Shown here one piece after another: positions 26,521 through 38,063 of a DNA stretch of 64,000 nucleotides. Under the pieces are notes generated by a model, which saw only the letters and a list, made by a program, of their open reading frames with translations, searched no databases and was not told the DNA's origin. The translations under genes were made by a program, and so were the position numbers. The stretch lies in NCBI GenBank assembly GCA_003342815.1, contig PTEX01000273.1, positions 620,001 to 684,000 of the forward strand. Reading direction: 5' to 3'. Within the stretch, counting starts at the first letter, position 1, and each line of letters starts with the position of its first letter. Source of the stretch: Eudromia elegans (taxonomy: Eukaryota; Chordata; Aves; Tinamiformes; Tinamidae).

Positions 26521-29500
26521 GATGAAAAAAAGTCAGCTTTTTTCACTATACTGAAATCTAAAGAAATGAATGGCATTACATGTTTAATTTGTACCCCCTT
26601 GCTTTAGGCTGCTTCACATTCCACTGTGAGAATGGTTTTATTGGTTGTCAAATCTGTCATTTCTTTATTTGAATATATGCAGGCAATTCCTACCTCTCTT
26701 TCAAGTTAAGCAGTTGATGTGATGCCAAATTCAGCAGGGAAAACCTGCTTTTGTGCAGTAAGTACCGTTGGTGAAAAAATTATCCAGTTTCTTTATACTT
26801 TTACAAATCCCAATTGTTTAATTCTGCTTACTGCTTGTGACTGAATAATTGTGCCGTGTCATGAGGCGGATGGCAGAGAGAGAAGGTAGTGTGATTAACA
26901 TGTAATGTTAGAGTACCATGTACCAAAAATGTAATTAGTTTATTTGATATATATTCTCTCAGGACTTGCTCTGCATGGAACTGGCTGAGAGACCACTACA
27001 GGTAATGGGGTCTTCACTGGACTTTGAGATGCCCAATCAAGAGCATTACTAAAATTTATTCCATATATTGCATAAACACTCATTTAATGTTCTAAATGTT
27101 ATGTGAGATATCTTGGATTCTCAGCTGGCAGTTTTTGCTGAGGCAGCATATATATTATTAAGTAGCGTCTGAACTGAAAGCTGAATTTCAAGATCTAGTC
27201 CCCTTAGTCACAGTTGAGGGTTTGAAAGGAATAAAAGAAAATACCACTTTCTCCATTTGTATTTCCTGTTATGAAGTGCACTTTAAAGATCATAAACTCT
27301 TCCAAGGTGTTACACCAACAATATACAGCTATTTAGCAAGAAATTGTACAATAGCTTAATCAAGGCCGTTGTGCATTATCTCATCCTGCTTTGAGCAGAA
27401 CTCCGTTGAGAAAAGGGTAACTTAATAGTTTGGATGAATATCATTGCTGTTTGAGTTTTCTTTATATGTATATGTGTGTGTATATATTTGTATATATATA
27501 TATAATTACTTAGGAATCCACAGCACAGTTATGTCTTAATTTACCAACAGCAGTGGGTGGGAATATAGTGTTTTAAATTAAACAGGGCACCGATCTAAAA
27601 GGTTACTTTGCATCCAGGTCTTTATGCCCTCTTTTTTGATAAAAGTGAAGAAACTAGATGCAGGAAGTTACCTTCTACCATCCTGACTTAATTTGTTTCC
27701 CTTAGCAGTTTTCTGAGCCAGTTCAAGAACTCTCAAATGAAACAATGAAAGCCGAACAAATGTAAATGCTCTATCACCTTACGTTGAAAAAGCAGAACTA
27801 CAGTTCTCAAGGAGAAGTGAACTACATGTATTTTTGTGAGAAGAAAGTGCCCCCTGCGCCCATGTTTCCATTACCTCTCTGGGTTCTCTTCTTTGGACAA
27901 CACCTAAAAGAATTCAAAATCTGGTTGTCCATTCCCAGTGAGTTCACAGTACCTTTATTTTGTGTGTGTTCATTCCAAACTAGGCAGAACTACAGCATGT
28001 GATAGTGTTTCCACCTAATGTTGAACTGCAAATTGCTAACACAAATGCTAAGAAGGTAATAAAACCCATGAACCTCACAAGGTGTAGAGCAGCAATGGAG
28101 ACAGGTATACAACGGAAGCAGTGTCTTCCCAGTCATCTAAACATTTTGTGGGAACCTCTCTGTTGGAGAGGCATAACTCTGAAAGAAATCCTAGCTCTGG
28201 ATTCCTGGTCTAGAGAATGTTGTATCCCTAAGGATACAGATTCTCTATATTATATTTTAAGAGTAACATGGTGCACTGTGCCATGTTATAGTCACCAGCT
28301 TGTAATGTTGTCTTTATAATGTCTTTTTAACAAAAAGCTTTGTACAGAGGCAAATTGTCTAGCTAGAGACACTTCATCTGCTTTCCCCCCCCCCCACTTT
28401 TTTTCCTGCCTCTTCTCCCTATATGCCCCTCCACCACAAAAAAAAAAATAAAAAAAAAAACATTTAGGAACAAATTCTTCTCTTGTAGAATTCCTTTGAG
28501 ATGAGTGTTTTTTCATTGCAGCTGAATTTGACCTTTTGTTCTTTTAAACTTCATTGGAAGAGTCTCAACACCTGTTTTGAAAAGCTAGGTCCTGCCCTTT
28601 GTAAGAAATGAGGAAGAACATATCCTTTATGAAAGGATGAGGAATAAAAAGGGGCATTTTTTAGGGCTAGGAAAGTCATGTAGCCTATGATTAGATAGTT
28701 AGATAACAAAAGACGTGCAGAGGAAGAGAATATGAAAATTTCTAGAGCAGGGAGAATAGCAAAAATGGGAGAAAAGTGGACATGACAAACTAAAAGGAAC
28801 TAGAAATAGTGCAGATGGAAGAGAGAGGTTAAATTAAAATCAGATGTATATGATACTATTAATGGCACTCATTAAGGATAAAACATCCATGGAGAATCAA
28901 AAATGCATTCCTGAATATGGTGTGGCATGAACAACAACACAACTGGAAAGAGGAAATCCAAAGTGATACAATATTAAGGTATGGTTCATACTGAAAAAAT
29001 GTCATTATGACAACAGTCTGGCTAAAATAATGGTATTTGTATAAACAACCAAAACTTGCAAATGAGCTTCACAAACTAAATTCTAGCAGAATGTAAGGCA
29101 AACTTGAATACATGGAAACCTGAATGAGTTGAGGAGAGGAAAAATAGTATTTTCACAAGATGTCTTTAAGCAGTTTCAGCATCTTCATATCAGACATTCA
29201 ATCTGGTTTTGAATTATTTAGGTATCTGCAGTATGACCCATATGCAGGGAAGAAAGATACTTTGTTTAAAAAGGAAAAAAAAAAAACCCTTTCAATTAGG
29301 CATCTCATCACATTTCTACATTGTTTTTCTTTTTGGAATATGCCGGTAAATTGTCAGGTATCAATAACCCTGCAGAAAAATGTTTTGCTTTCTTATGCTT
29401 TCATTTTGAAAGAAGCGAGGATGGGAAATAGGCTGGTTTTAAAAAAACCCCTTGTTTATAGGTGTAAGTTAATGTATATTGCTCAGACAAGCATATTAAT

Positions 29501-31030
29501 GCCATGCTGACAATGTGCATCACAAAAAGACTAATATAAATGGTAGCGGTACAGAACAACTGCCAAGCAAATGCAATATGTTTTTGAAAACAAATAATCA
29601 CTTGAATTAGGTTCTGTCATGCATAAAAACAGATACAGATGTGTGACTCGGTGTTGTAAGCTAATGGTTTGACACTGGAAGAGACATAATATTAGCAGGG
29701 AGAAAAAATATCCACATACTCATGCATGCACCTTCACACATGAAACTATATAAATTTGATCACACTTTGGATGCACAAAATTCTAGGAACAGTTGCAAAT
29801 ATTCTTGTGAAACAAGATGAAAGGAAAAACATATTAGATATGTATTAGTAGGTGTTTTTCAACATCAGTCAGCAAATTCAGTGTGAAAACGAGCCACCTT
29901 CTATACATGCTTATTGCAAATATATATATATTTGCACTAAAACAAAACATCATTATCCCTGAATTTATGATAACCATGAAAAACATGACTTCTTGTAGGG
30001 GACCAAAATTTATGTTAGTTATTGTCATAGAACTCTGTTAGTATAACTACTTTGGCATTCACATAAATGCTTAAAAACTCAGACATCTCCATTTGGATTA
30101 GAATGGCGAATGGAAAATACTACAAAGAATACTTATATACATGAGCATTTCCCACTGCAATCCATAGCATAACATATAGCTAAACATTGGTATTACTGCT
30201 TTCTGGAATCAAGTCTGTGCAAATGAAACATGACCATTTCCTTCTTGTCAAAAAAGAAGAAAAAGCCATGGATCCCATCTTGGCGCCATGGATGACATCC
30301 TGATTTAAGTGAATATAATAAATCTATCCTTTAATCACCTCCTGTGAGAAAAAGCATCTCTTGTCCATGATTCATATGAGAATGTGTGTGTCTTTAATCA
30401 TATGCTTATGTGCTTTTCTGGATAAGAAATGAAGTCACTGCTGTTTCTTAACAGAGACTTTTTAGTGGATGAGTCTTCTTGTTTGGCAATTTCTGTGAGG
30501 TCTTGCTACGAATCGTAACAATGAAGGATTCAAATAATCAGGAAGTAGTAGTAGTAATGTAACAGCAATTCATGCACCACTGATGGCAAAAACCAAAAAA
30601 TTCTTTCTCAATTTAAGTAGCAGGCTCTGTCAAGTCCTGCATGCCCAAAGGAAGACAGAAGGGTTTCTCTGCTCCATTTAAAAGCACTTGCTTTCAGTCT
30701 TCAGTATTCTGACAATACATTGGGCTAGAGCTTCCACTGCCTAAGACTCCTGCTAGGACTCTAGGTGAAGGCCTAAAATGATGCAAAGCAGGAGGACATA
30801 CAGTCCAGCTCTGATAATTAGAGAAATGCCTTACAACCATTTTTCCTGTCCAAGAATACAGTGTTTACTGTTGCTGTGTCGCTTGGATTTGGGGTGGCAA
30901 TCATGTTTTGAAAGTAGCTTGTGTGAAACATCAGTTTATGTCAAATGATTGGAAATGTAAACTGTAAAAGCAAAATATTTAAATATCTTTAAAATATTAA
31001 AGATGGAAGGGGGAAGCACAACTTCAATCC
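26521..31030. other. AT-rich unique DNA with simple repeats
   Basis: Holds an AT/GT microsatellite at about 27462-27506, a C run (about 28385-28396) followed by A-rich runs at about 28437-28460, and a 22-bp perfect palindrome at 29915-29936. Frames of 78 and 106 codons at 27766-28002 and 27999-28319 overlap by four bases, and a 116-codon frame lies at 29160-29510. None has a recognisable domain, signal or splice arrangement, and they are regarded as chance. Confidence 0.5.
29915..29936. repeat. 22-bp perfect palindrome with octamer-like arms
   Basis: TGCAAA, a 10-base TA core and TTTGCA form a perfect self-complementary sequence. Each arm with the adjoining AT gives TGCAAAT, seven of the eight bases of the POU-factor octamer ATGCAAAT. 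Confidence 0.85.
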
Positions 31031-32019
31031 ATGAGCAGAGTCATGCAGCAACACCGTGTGATGCCCACAGCTGAGTGGCGTGGGCAGAGTTGGAGGGATG
31101 TAACAGGTCTAATTACTCGACGCTTTGAGAGGAATCTGCCACAGACCCAGTACAGTTTTTTTAAACAACCTCTTGCCAGACTTACCAGAATGAGAACCAG
31201 ACAGTTACGTCTTTTGGCATGTAAAACTCCAAGCAGTAAGGGAAGACAGAATTCAAAGCTTTTGCCCTCTCCCCTTGCAGCTGCATCCTCATTCCAAGGC
31301 TTGGTTACAAGTAATTCAGAGACTTGTGAATTGCTCTGTACAATCCACTCCAGGCCATGGGAAATCTCCTACTGATGAGGCCTGGGTGCACATGTAGGTT
31401 TGCTCCAGGAGCTTGCTCCCTACTTGTGCTTCGAGCTCCTGACTTCTTGAAATGTTCTCTTGGCTCCCTCCAGGAAAACGAGCAGTTGCCCTTTTCTTCA
31501 AGGAGTGTTGTCTCACCTGGTCTTCTTAGAAGAACAAAACACAGCTAAGGGCAGAAATAAAATAAAGCAGGATAGAAATATCCCTGTGGCAGGACACTGA
31601 AGTCTTGGCTTGTGGTTCCTATAACTCTCAGTCACTGCTGGTGGAAACCAGCAGTGTTAATCCAAGCTGTTATAAACAAAGAAGCAAGAAAGCTGGTGGA
31701 AAGCAAAAGGGCCAAAGACCTCTAAGTGAATAGCGTTAAAAGGATTGTCTTCAGCTTGTACAGAAGTCTGCCTCTGCTCTGATGCCGTGGCGTTGGCAAA
31801 GCAAGGAGCCAGTTTGTGCACTGAGGGAGAGCGCTCTGCAGATGGCAAAGGCCACCCCAGCCCCAGTTTGTAACTCAGCAGCTGGTATCCCCGGTTTTGT
31901 GCTCCCCATTGGTCTCGCTTCCTTTTGCTTAGCCACCAGTCTGTTCCTTATTTTCCCTTTCAACAAACGGGGCTTTTGTTCACTCCCTTCCTCCGAGCAG
32001 ACCCCTTGGCGAGCTTTGT
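31031..32019. other. Approach to the CpG cluster, no gene called
   Basis: Base composition rises in GC toward 32 kb. A plus-strand 114-codon frame (31031-31375) is arginine-rich, with blocks such as RLTRMRTRQLRLLACK, but has no recognised family. Overlapping frames of similar length occur on both strands up to 32.3 kb, as expected in GC-rich DNA where stop codons are rare. Confidence 0.4.
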
Positions 32020-32440
32020 TTGTTCCTGAGTTTAGCGCCGAGCCGCTGCATCACCTCGGCCGTAAAGCACCACGAGGGGCACGCGTGTGCACGCGTGTGC
32101 ACGGAAGGAGGCTGGCGGTGCTGGGGCAGGGCTAAGCCGCTCGGGCTCGCTCCCCAAAGGCAGGCGCAGCTCGCAGCCGGCGCGAGGCGCCCCCGGGCAG
32201 GGCAGCAGGAGCGCGTGGTGCGCGAGCGCGCTGCAGCCGCCACGGGGGCCCGGGCCTCACAGGGCCTCGCGCTCGCGCTGCGGAGAGGGCGCAGCTGCCC
32301 GCGCGCGGCCGAGCAGCCCCGTGACAGCGCCACGACAGATGGCCCGGCGAGTGGCCCTTTCTTTGCACCGAGGCAGGCCCCTTCGCCACCTCCTCCTCCT
32401 CCTCACGAGCAGGCTGCGTGAATGTTCTTTCTTTTCCTCC
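32020..32440. promoter_or_regulatory. CpG island 1, candidate promoter
   Basis: By hand count there are about 43 CpG dinucleotides in the 300 bases 32041-32340, in a window that is otherwise strongly CpG-poor. Blocks include GCGCGTGGTGCGCGAGCGCG and CCCGCGCGCGGCCG. A 10-bp tandem (unit ACGCGTGTGC, two copies) lies at 32081-32100. The island runs into a strong pyrimidine tract with an acceptor (TTTCCTCCTTTCACAG ending at about 32449). Such islands mark vertebrate promoters, usually TATA-less, which fits. Frames over 100 codons occur on both strands here but reflect low stop frequency. Direction of transcription is not evident and may be both ways. Confidence 0.75.
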
Positions 32441-32929
32441 TTTCACAGGTCAAGTAACTGAAAAGGGGGATGAGTTTTGAGCTATTTCTTCTGATCCTTT
32501 GGGCAACGATCAACATTTGATGCATCTTTGCTGCATAGGGAAGCGATGTAATAACAGAGCTCAGAAAAGGGAGTGAGCTAGCACAGCCATCCTGGGTTTT
32601 GACAGCAATGTCCAAGTTTTTTGTTGTTGTTGTTTGTTTTACAGTGATAATCACACAGTGAAATTATAAATGCTTCGTTTGCATATATGAATACAGATAG
32701 TTTATATAGGCTTAAATAAAACTTCTTATTTAGTGACTATTGTCTGTTAAATAGTGCTAGTTAGAGGATGAAGAAAAAACACACGAGTACGGAATAGCTT
32801 TCAGCCATTTTATGGTTTCCCTGTGTTATACATGCACATATCAAGTCACTGGAAATGACTCAAGCCTGCCAGGAATACAAATGACCCTGGAGGTCATATG
32901 GGCACATCCAAACTCACATCCAAACCCAG
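32441..32929. other. AT-rich spacer between CpG islands
   Basis: Ordinary AT-rich DNA with a TTG-type run near 32618-32637. No feature recognised. Confidence 0.5.
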
Positions 32930-33195
32930 CCCCACCGGGACCGGATTAGCTCGGCTCGGTGCGGTGCTGTTCTGGTGGCAGAGTCCGCCCAAGCGTTCAG
33001 AGCCGATGGCGGCGGACAGGAGCGCTCGGAGCCAGTGGCCTTGGGTGGGCACTCCTGGTGATGGGTCACCGCTCACACTGCCGCGTTTGGACCGTGTGCA
33101 GGCTCGTTGGTGTCCCTGGGCCGGCTACGCTTCTTGGAAAGGCTGGAGTGTGCTAATCCTTATGAGCGCGGTTGCCGATTCTGGCACAATTCCAT
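32930..33195. promoter_or_regulatory. CpG island 2 (weaker)
   Basis: A second, shorter CpG-rich patch with GCTCGGCTCGGTGCGGTG, GATGGCGGCGGACAGGAGCG and CCGCGTTTGGACCG. It contains a plus-strand frame of 103 codons (32898-33209) with no recognised domain. It probably belongs to the same promoter cluster as the neighbouring islands; it could be an alternative promoter or a GC-rich exon. Confidence 0.5.
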
Positions 33196-35600
33196 GTCCA
33201 AGTCCGTGACTTCTGGGATTTTAGGCACTCTGTAATCTCTACAGAACCTAGCCTTTAGTTCATGCTTGTTGCTGGGTCTCTGTTCTTGTGAGTGTAACAC
33301 GTGATCCTATAACTTTTCTATCCCACATTTGGAAAGATTCAAACTGCAGCCTAATTCAAAACTCAGGCCAAGCAGAGGCTGAAGCAAACCAGAGGGTCAT
33401 GTACATCTGTTCCTAGTAAATACATCATTTGCCAAAAAGGAAATATTAATTACAGTTCTTAATGTTTCATGCATTAATTGAATTTTGATTTTTTGTTTCA
33501 GTGTACTCAAAGATCAGGATTAGGAGCCAGATACTTGCACGACACACATTTTATTTTGATTAAATTCTCTTATGAGAGAAATTCTGTCCCTTTATTTTGA
33601 AATCTTTATGAAATGGCTTCCTGATCATCCCCTTAGTAAACAAGCTCTCCTTTCACCTTCCTTTAGTAGGTGTTTTGCACCGTTGCAGTTGCCTCACGTC
33701 ACTTTGCAAATGTAACATGATGGAAATTGGTGAGCTGCGCTCTCTCAAGCAATGGAGTTTACGTAAACATTGAAATGTTGTTTCTGGTTGATACAGCCTG
33801 TAACTTTTATGCGCGCTCTCCTCAAGCTACTATTCTTTAAGTGAGGGGAAAATATAAAATATTTTGCCTGTGTGAAATAGTATGAAGTTTTTAACTCAGT
33901 CTTACACTACCTAACTTGGCACTTAAGGCGGCAAAAACAAAACCGCAGTAAAACACCTCAGGCCACAAGGCTGAGATAGATGCATTGCAACAACCAATAA
34001 AATTTTACAGTTCTGTCATTGTTCACAGACCAATTTTAGTTTTAGTAGGAATGTTTTCTGCACAACAAAGTAAAGCAGTTTTCACCATAGCAAACTAGCA
34101 GTGCAGAAGTGTTAGCCACAGGTGTGTTGTTACTTGCACCAAAAATTCCAACCGTTCTCACTAGCGCTATTCACGAACAGGATCCATAGAGAGAGACAGA
34201 GCAATCAGAGATTTTATCTGGGAAACTGAAAGCTGATTAGATCTGCATTCTTCTTTAACTTGTTTCGGGAAGGATGGGTAGTGTCAGTGTTCCCAGGGCA
34301 GGCTAAGCCTCTGTGAACTTTACTGCAACTTCACTGCCTTCTCAGACTCTGGATTATATTAAAGAACAGAAATAATTACAGCGAGGGGCCTGTCCTGCAT
34401 TCCTCACATAAGCAAAATGCTTATTGGATTTACAGGGTAGGTCTGTCTTTTGTTTAGGGAAACCATTGAAGTCTGTTGAACAGGAATCAAGCGAAGACCT
34501 ATGAGTTAGACCCAAAGAGTGTTCTGCGTAAATTATACTCTCCATATATGCGTATGCCTATATGAAGCCACATAATGATTTACATTTGTTCTGCGGACCC
34601 CTTGTAGGCTGCATTCCTGTTACATGCACAGCTTTCAATACCATGAATTGACTTCAGAGATGGCAAGAAATACAGCACCCTACAGAAAGGCTGGTTTCTG
34701 TGTATGAAATGTGAGTAACAGGCTCTGTGTTCTCCACTGTCCTCTGCTGGCTCAATCTGGACCATGCAGTTCTACGTGGAGCAAGACTGGGATAATAAGG
34801 GAAATTTTTTACTGTGTTGTTCATTGAGATTTGGAAACAGCTCTTGAGTGCTGAAGGCTGTTTTGTGTTAGTTTTCTCCAAATATTAAAAGAAAAGAAGT
34901 TTCTCTGGATGAGATAGCAGCTATCGAAAGGTGAGTCCATGTCTTCTGTCCAGGTCTCATGGGCAGAGGCCTGCACCACCTGGAAACAGAGACCTGAAAG
35001 CCATGCACATAGTAAGAATGGAGTTTAACCTGGCTTTTAGTTAATTGGCCTCTATGGAAAAAGTGGAGTTGATACTCCCCTTTACAGGGGTCGTAGATGC
35101 AGGTATGAGAGTCCCCAGCTCCTCCCAATATGAGTCTGTGTGGCTCCCAAATGCTCCTCTGAGGGGTAAGAAAAAAAAACATAAGCTGAACTTAGATCAT
35201 TTGAACCTAATCTTTTTGGATTTGGGTTGAGATATAGCACCTTTGGGCACTATTATGCTTTGATTCAGTTTGAGTACCTGGCTGATTAATACTATGTTAG
35301 CCAGCAGGAATGTGCACACCTATTTCTCTTATGGCACTTTAATGGATGCTAGCTTGGCTCTTGCTGTGTTATATGCCTCTGAATGAAAAGCTATGATAAA
35401 GGGTATTTATTGCAGCTAAGTATATTCTGCAGTTTGGCGTTTTGCCACCAGGATTTGGAGGGGAAAAATCATAGTATTTCCCTTTAGGCCTGGCCAGCTC
35501 TGAGAGGTCCCATACTTGAAGCGTCGGGTTTTTTTCTCTCCAGCAGAAGGGTGGAAAAGAGATATGAGGGGCATCTGCCTTTCCCTTTAGCGTAGGAGCT
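33196..35600. other. Unique DNA between CpG islands
   Basis: No gene recognised. It holds a D-box/forkhead-like palindrome at 33757-33768 and a consensus 5' splice site (GAAAG followed by GTGAGT) at 34931. The frame just before that donor reads KEVSLDEIAAIE, but the upstream acceptor is weak. A minus-strand frame of 104 codons (34868-35182) covers the same DNA without recognisable content. Confidence 0.4.
33757..33768. promoter_or_regulatory. D-box / forkhead-like palindrome
   Basis: GTTTACGTAAAC is perfectly palindromic. Its core TTACGTAA is the consensus of PAR-bZIP factors (DBP, TEF, HLF) and NFIL3, and each half contains GTAAAC, the forkhead core. Location between CpG islands makes a regulatory role plausible; binding is not shown. 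Confidence 0.35.
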
Positions 35601-35957
35601 TGGAGTTGATGCCTCAGAGCGGTGTCTGCCCTAATGGCGTCGAGAGAGGCTGCAAGTGTGGGCGGCAGCTTTGGGGAGGGAGTGCGGCTGCCCGGAGCCA
35701 CCCTCTCCCCGGAGACCCCAGCCGCGGGCTGAGATCCGCAGCTTCAGATTCTTCTCTAATACGACCCAGGCTGCGTGCTCAGCTCTGGGCCGCGTCCTTT
35801 TTTGCAGTGCTGCGGTGAAGGGAGAGAAAAGAGGGAGAATCGGAGCCGGGGAAGATGTAGATGGAAAATGCAACTCTGCGGGCACGCGGCACCCTGCAGA
35901 AATGGAGGCAGGTCTGCAGCATCGCGGCGGGCAGAAACGCCCCCGGCCCACGGCCGC

Positions 35958-35972
35958 GTTCTCATGGCAACC
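35958..35972 (-). promoter_or_regulatory. RFX-type X-box
   Basis: The minus strand reads GGTTGCCATGAGAAC. The X-box bound by RFX factors is an inverted repeat of GTTGCC and GGCAAC with a short spacer; here one half (GTTGCC) is perfect and the other is GAGAAC. X-boxes near transcription starts are typical of ciliary and neuronal genes. Motif match only. Confidence 0.45.
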
Positions 35973-36006
35973 AGGATTTCCATATACCGCAGGGACGCGC
36001 GGAGCC

Positions 36007-36014
36007 TGACATCA
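36007..36014 (+). promoter_or_regulatory. CRE-like site TGACATCA
   Basis: One mismatch to the CREB/ATF palindrome TGACGTCA, 35 bases from the X-box. In MHC class II promoters an X-box is followed directly by such an X2 site; here the spacing is much larger, so the resemblance is probably superficial. Confidence 0.3.
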
Positions 36015-37469
36015 CTTTGCTGCAGGCAGGATTTCTGTGCGGGCTGGGAGGCTAAGCTAAACCCGCTGCAAATGGAGAACGAGGGTCCGTGCTCACGTCC
36101 GCATGTGTGCGGCCCTCCCCGTGTCGAAGGGAGGGAGGAAGCGAGAAGAAGGAGGGTGTGAATTTTCCTTGCTTAAAGTAGAAACAGACATGAGCTTCAC
36201 ATAAGCGACTTCCTTTTTTTGCCTTTTTTTTTTTTTCCCTTTATTTTTTGCCTTCCATTTTAAAAAAGCAATGGGGGTTTTGTGCAGCTGGGAGCGGTGC
36301 TGCTGCAAGCCGCCTGCGCGCGGGAGCAGGGCTCGGCGGTGATGGAGATGCCACGTGCACACAGTCGTCTGATGCAAGGCGCACGGCGCCCTGTGCCGCA
36401 GACCCAGCCCAGGCAGGCGACCTGCCCATACAGGGGTTTTCTGGCCCCCCGGCTTGAAATCAGTTGTATTTTTTGTAGCAGCTTCCAGGTCTCTGTTTTT
36501 AGAGTCTTTGTGTCTGTTCTGCCCGACAAAGCTACAGCACTATGGAACCTGACATGAAATTGATGGAATTGCTGCCCTTTTGTTAGGGAGTTTGGAACAT
36601 TCTAGGTGCTCCAGGTAGAGTGTGCCTATGTATGGACCTAGGAAAGCTTAAATTAGCCAGGGGTGAAGGGTGTTGAGAAGACTGCTGTTTTGGGGGGTGC
36701 ATTTTTTGCAGCAGGAGAGGCAGTGACACTAAGCCTGAATAGAAAGCACTTCTACAGCTATTCTGGCTTGTACGGACCTAAATAATTATGAAACCTTTGA
36801 CCTGTAAAGCTTTAGTGTGGGCTGGCATGGCCCTTGGTGGAAAAAAAGCAAAGTAATGACATATTCTTGCAATTATTTTAAGGGTTTTTTTTATACAGAA
36901 GTATCCCTACACACACACATATGTGAGTGTATGTACGCCTTTAAACGTCAATACATGGAGCTTTTGCAGGGCTAGGGCAGACACCAGCATTATATTGCAG
37001 AGCTGCAGAGCTTCTTATCGTTCCTCATTACAAGCTCATGCCTTTCCAAAAGGAGTTCAGTGGAGCTGTAGACATAGGTGTGACATCCACACCACCATCT
37101 CAATTGCAGAGTAAAGTGCCTTTAGTTCCTTCGGTTTTTGAGCAGGGATTTACTTTGCAACGTGCTTGTGAGGCATCAAGTACGTTCCCAGATGATCACA
37201 AATATTTAACAATGTTAAATAAAACAGTAGGGCATTAGCTGTGAATCTGGTGTGCTGTGAAGTGATGCAGCCCCTTCAGCAAAGAGAGGCTTTTGCGTGT
37301 TTTCATCAGGAGCTTCTACCCTTCTTCCAAATTGATTCTTCTTTCTCCACCATTATAAAGGGCAACTTTTTAGCTTTTTATTTTCATTTTATTTATTTAT
37401 TTATTTTAACACGTTACTCTGCTTAAGGGTGAAATGTGAGGGTATAATCACAAATCTAAAGAAAGATCT

Positions 37470-37471
<2 letters not shown>

Positions 37472-37499
<28 letters not shown>
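37472..37499. repeat. Poly-T run, 28 bases
   Basis: Uninterrupted T followed by AATGTGGGCAGG; no minus-strand polyadenylation signal adjoins it. Confidence 0.95.
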
Positions 37500-37502
<3 letters not shown>

Positions 37503-38041
37503 GTGGGCAGGTGAAAGGGAGTACCTATATGTGGGGCAGAAAGAAAAGAGAAGAGGGACAGAAAAGGGGAGAGAAATAAAAGCCAGAGCTTGGTATTTTA
37601 ATTGCTATGTCCTCCAGCGAATTGTTTCCTTGCTGGCAGCTTCTGGTAAATGTGGAAAACAAAATTGGTGGTTATGTAATGCCTTGAGAGGAAAGAGAGA
37701 CTGCTTTGAACTGACAACAGCCTTGTCAGCTTGAATGTTGAAGCTGGAAACATCTTGTCAGAAATCTCGTCGCTAACACTGCAGAACCCCACTGGAGCCC
37801 TTCGTTCTGGCGAGGGGAGGAACTGGGCACCTTGGCAGGTCCCTCACATGTGAGGGGTCAGGGCCATCGACCACAGTGAGCGAGATTTTTATCTATGAAT
37901 CAGTATCATAAAACTATGGTATCAATAGATGTTTTGTGGTCACTGCCTTCTGTACCCTTTTGCTTACCTTTGTGTTGGAATAGGGTACTGCTTTGGGAAG
38001 TCCTGCCTGTATTGCTTGGCACCAGAAATCCTTTCTGATCC

Positions 38042-38063
38042 TTTCTGGATGTGTATCCAGAAA
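38042..38063. repeat. 9-bp perfect hairpin
   Basis: TTTCTGGAT and ATCCAGAAA separated by GTGT. Could fold in a transcript from either strand; too short for a microRNA precursor. Confidence 0.85.

Larger units (their letters stand above)
35601..36435. promoter_or_regulatory. CpG island 3, candidate promoter
   Basis: A GC- and CpG-rich block of about 800 bases with an AT-rich break near 36160-36270. It contains blocks such as GGCACGCGGCACCC, GCATCGCGGCGGGCAG and CCGGCCCACGGCCGCGTT, an X-box-like site at 35958-35972, a CRE-like site at 36007-36014 and a CACGTG E-box at 36352-36357. Overlapping frames up to 128 codons on both strands show no recognised domain and are explained by low stop density. 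The factor sites together with the CpG content make this the better promoter candidate of the three islands. Confidence 0.65.

Noticed and set aside
27766..28319. Two plus-strand open frames (78 and 106 codons) overlapping by ATGA, like translationally coupled genes
   Set aside because: The window is vertebrate nuclear DNA; there is no supporting promoter, codon bias or domain, and both translations look like random AT-rich sequence.
29160..29510. 116-codon plus-strand frame
   Set aside because: Lysine runs from A tracts, no domain, no splice or start context; consistent with chance.
31980..32461. Several overlapping open frames over 100 codons in the first CpG island
   Set aside because: Present in multiple frames on both strands, arginine/alanine/proline-rich, explained by scarce stop codons in GC-rich DNA.
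34872..34930. Coding-like frame (KEVSLDEIAAIE) before a perfect donor
   Set aside because: The upstream AG has no proper pyrimidine tract and the frame is only about 20 codons; kept as a note under the spacer.
35631..36161. Open frames of 106-128 codons in the third CpG island
   Set aside because: Same reason: several overlap on both strands and none has a recognisable domain.
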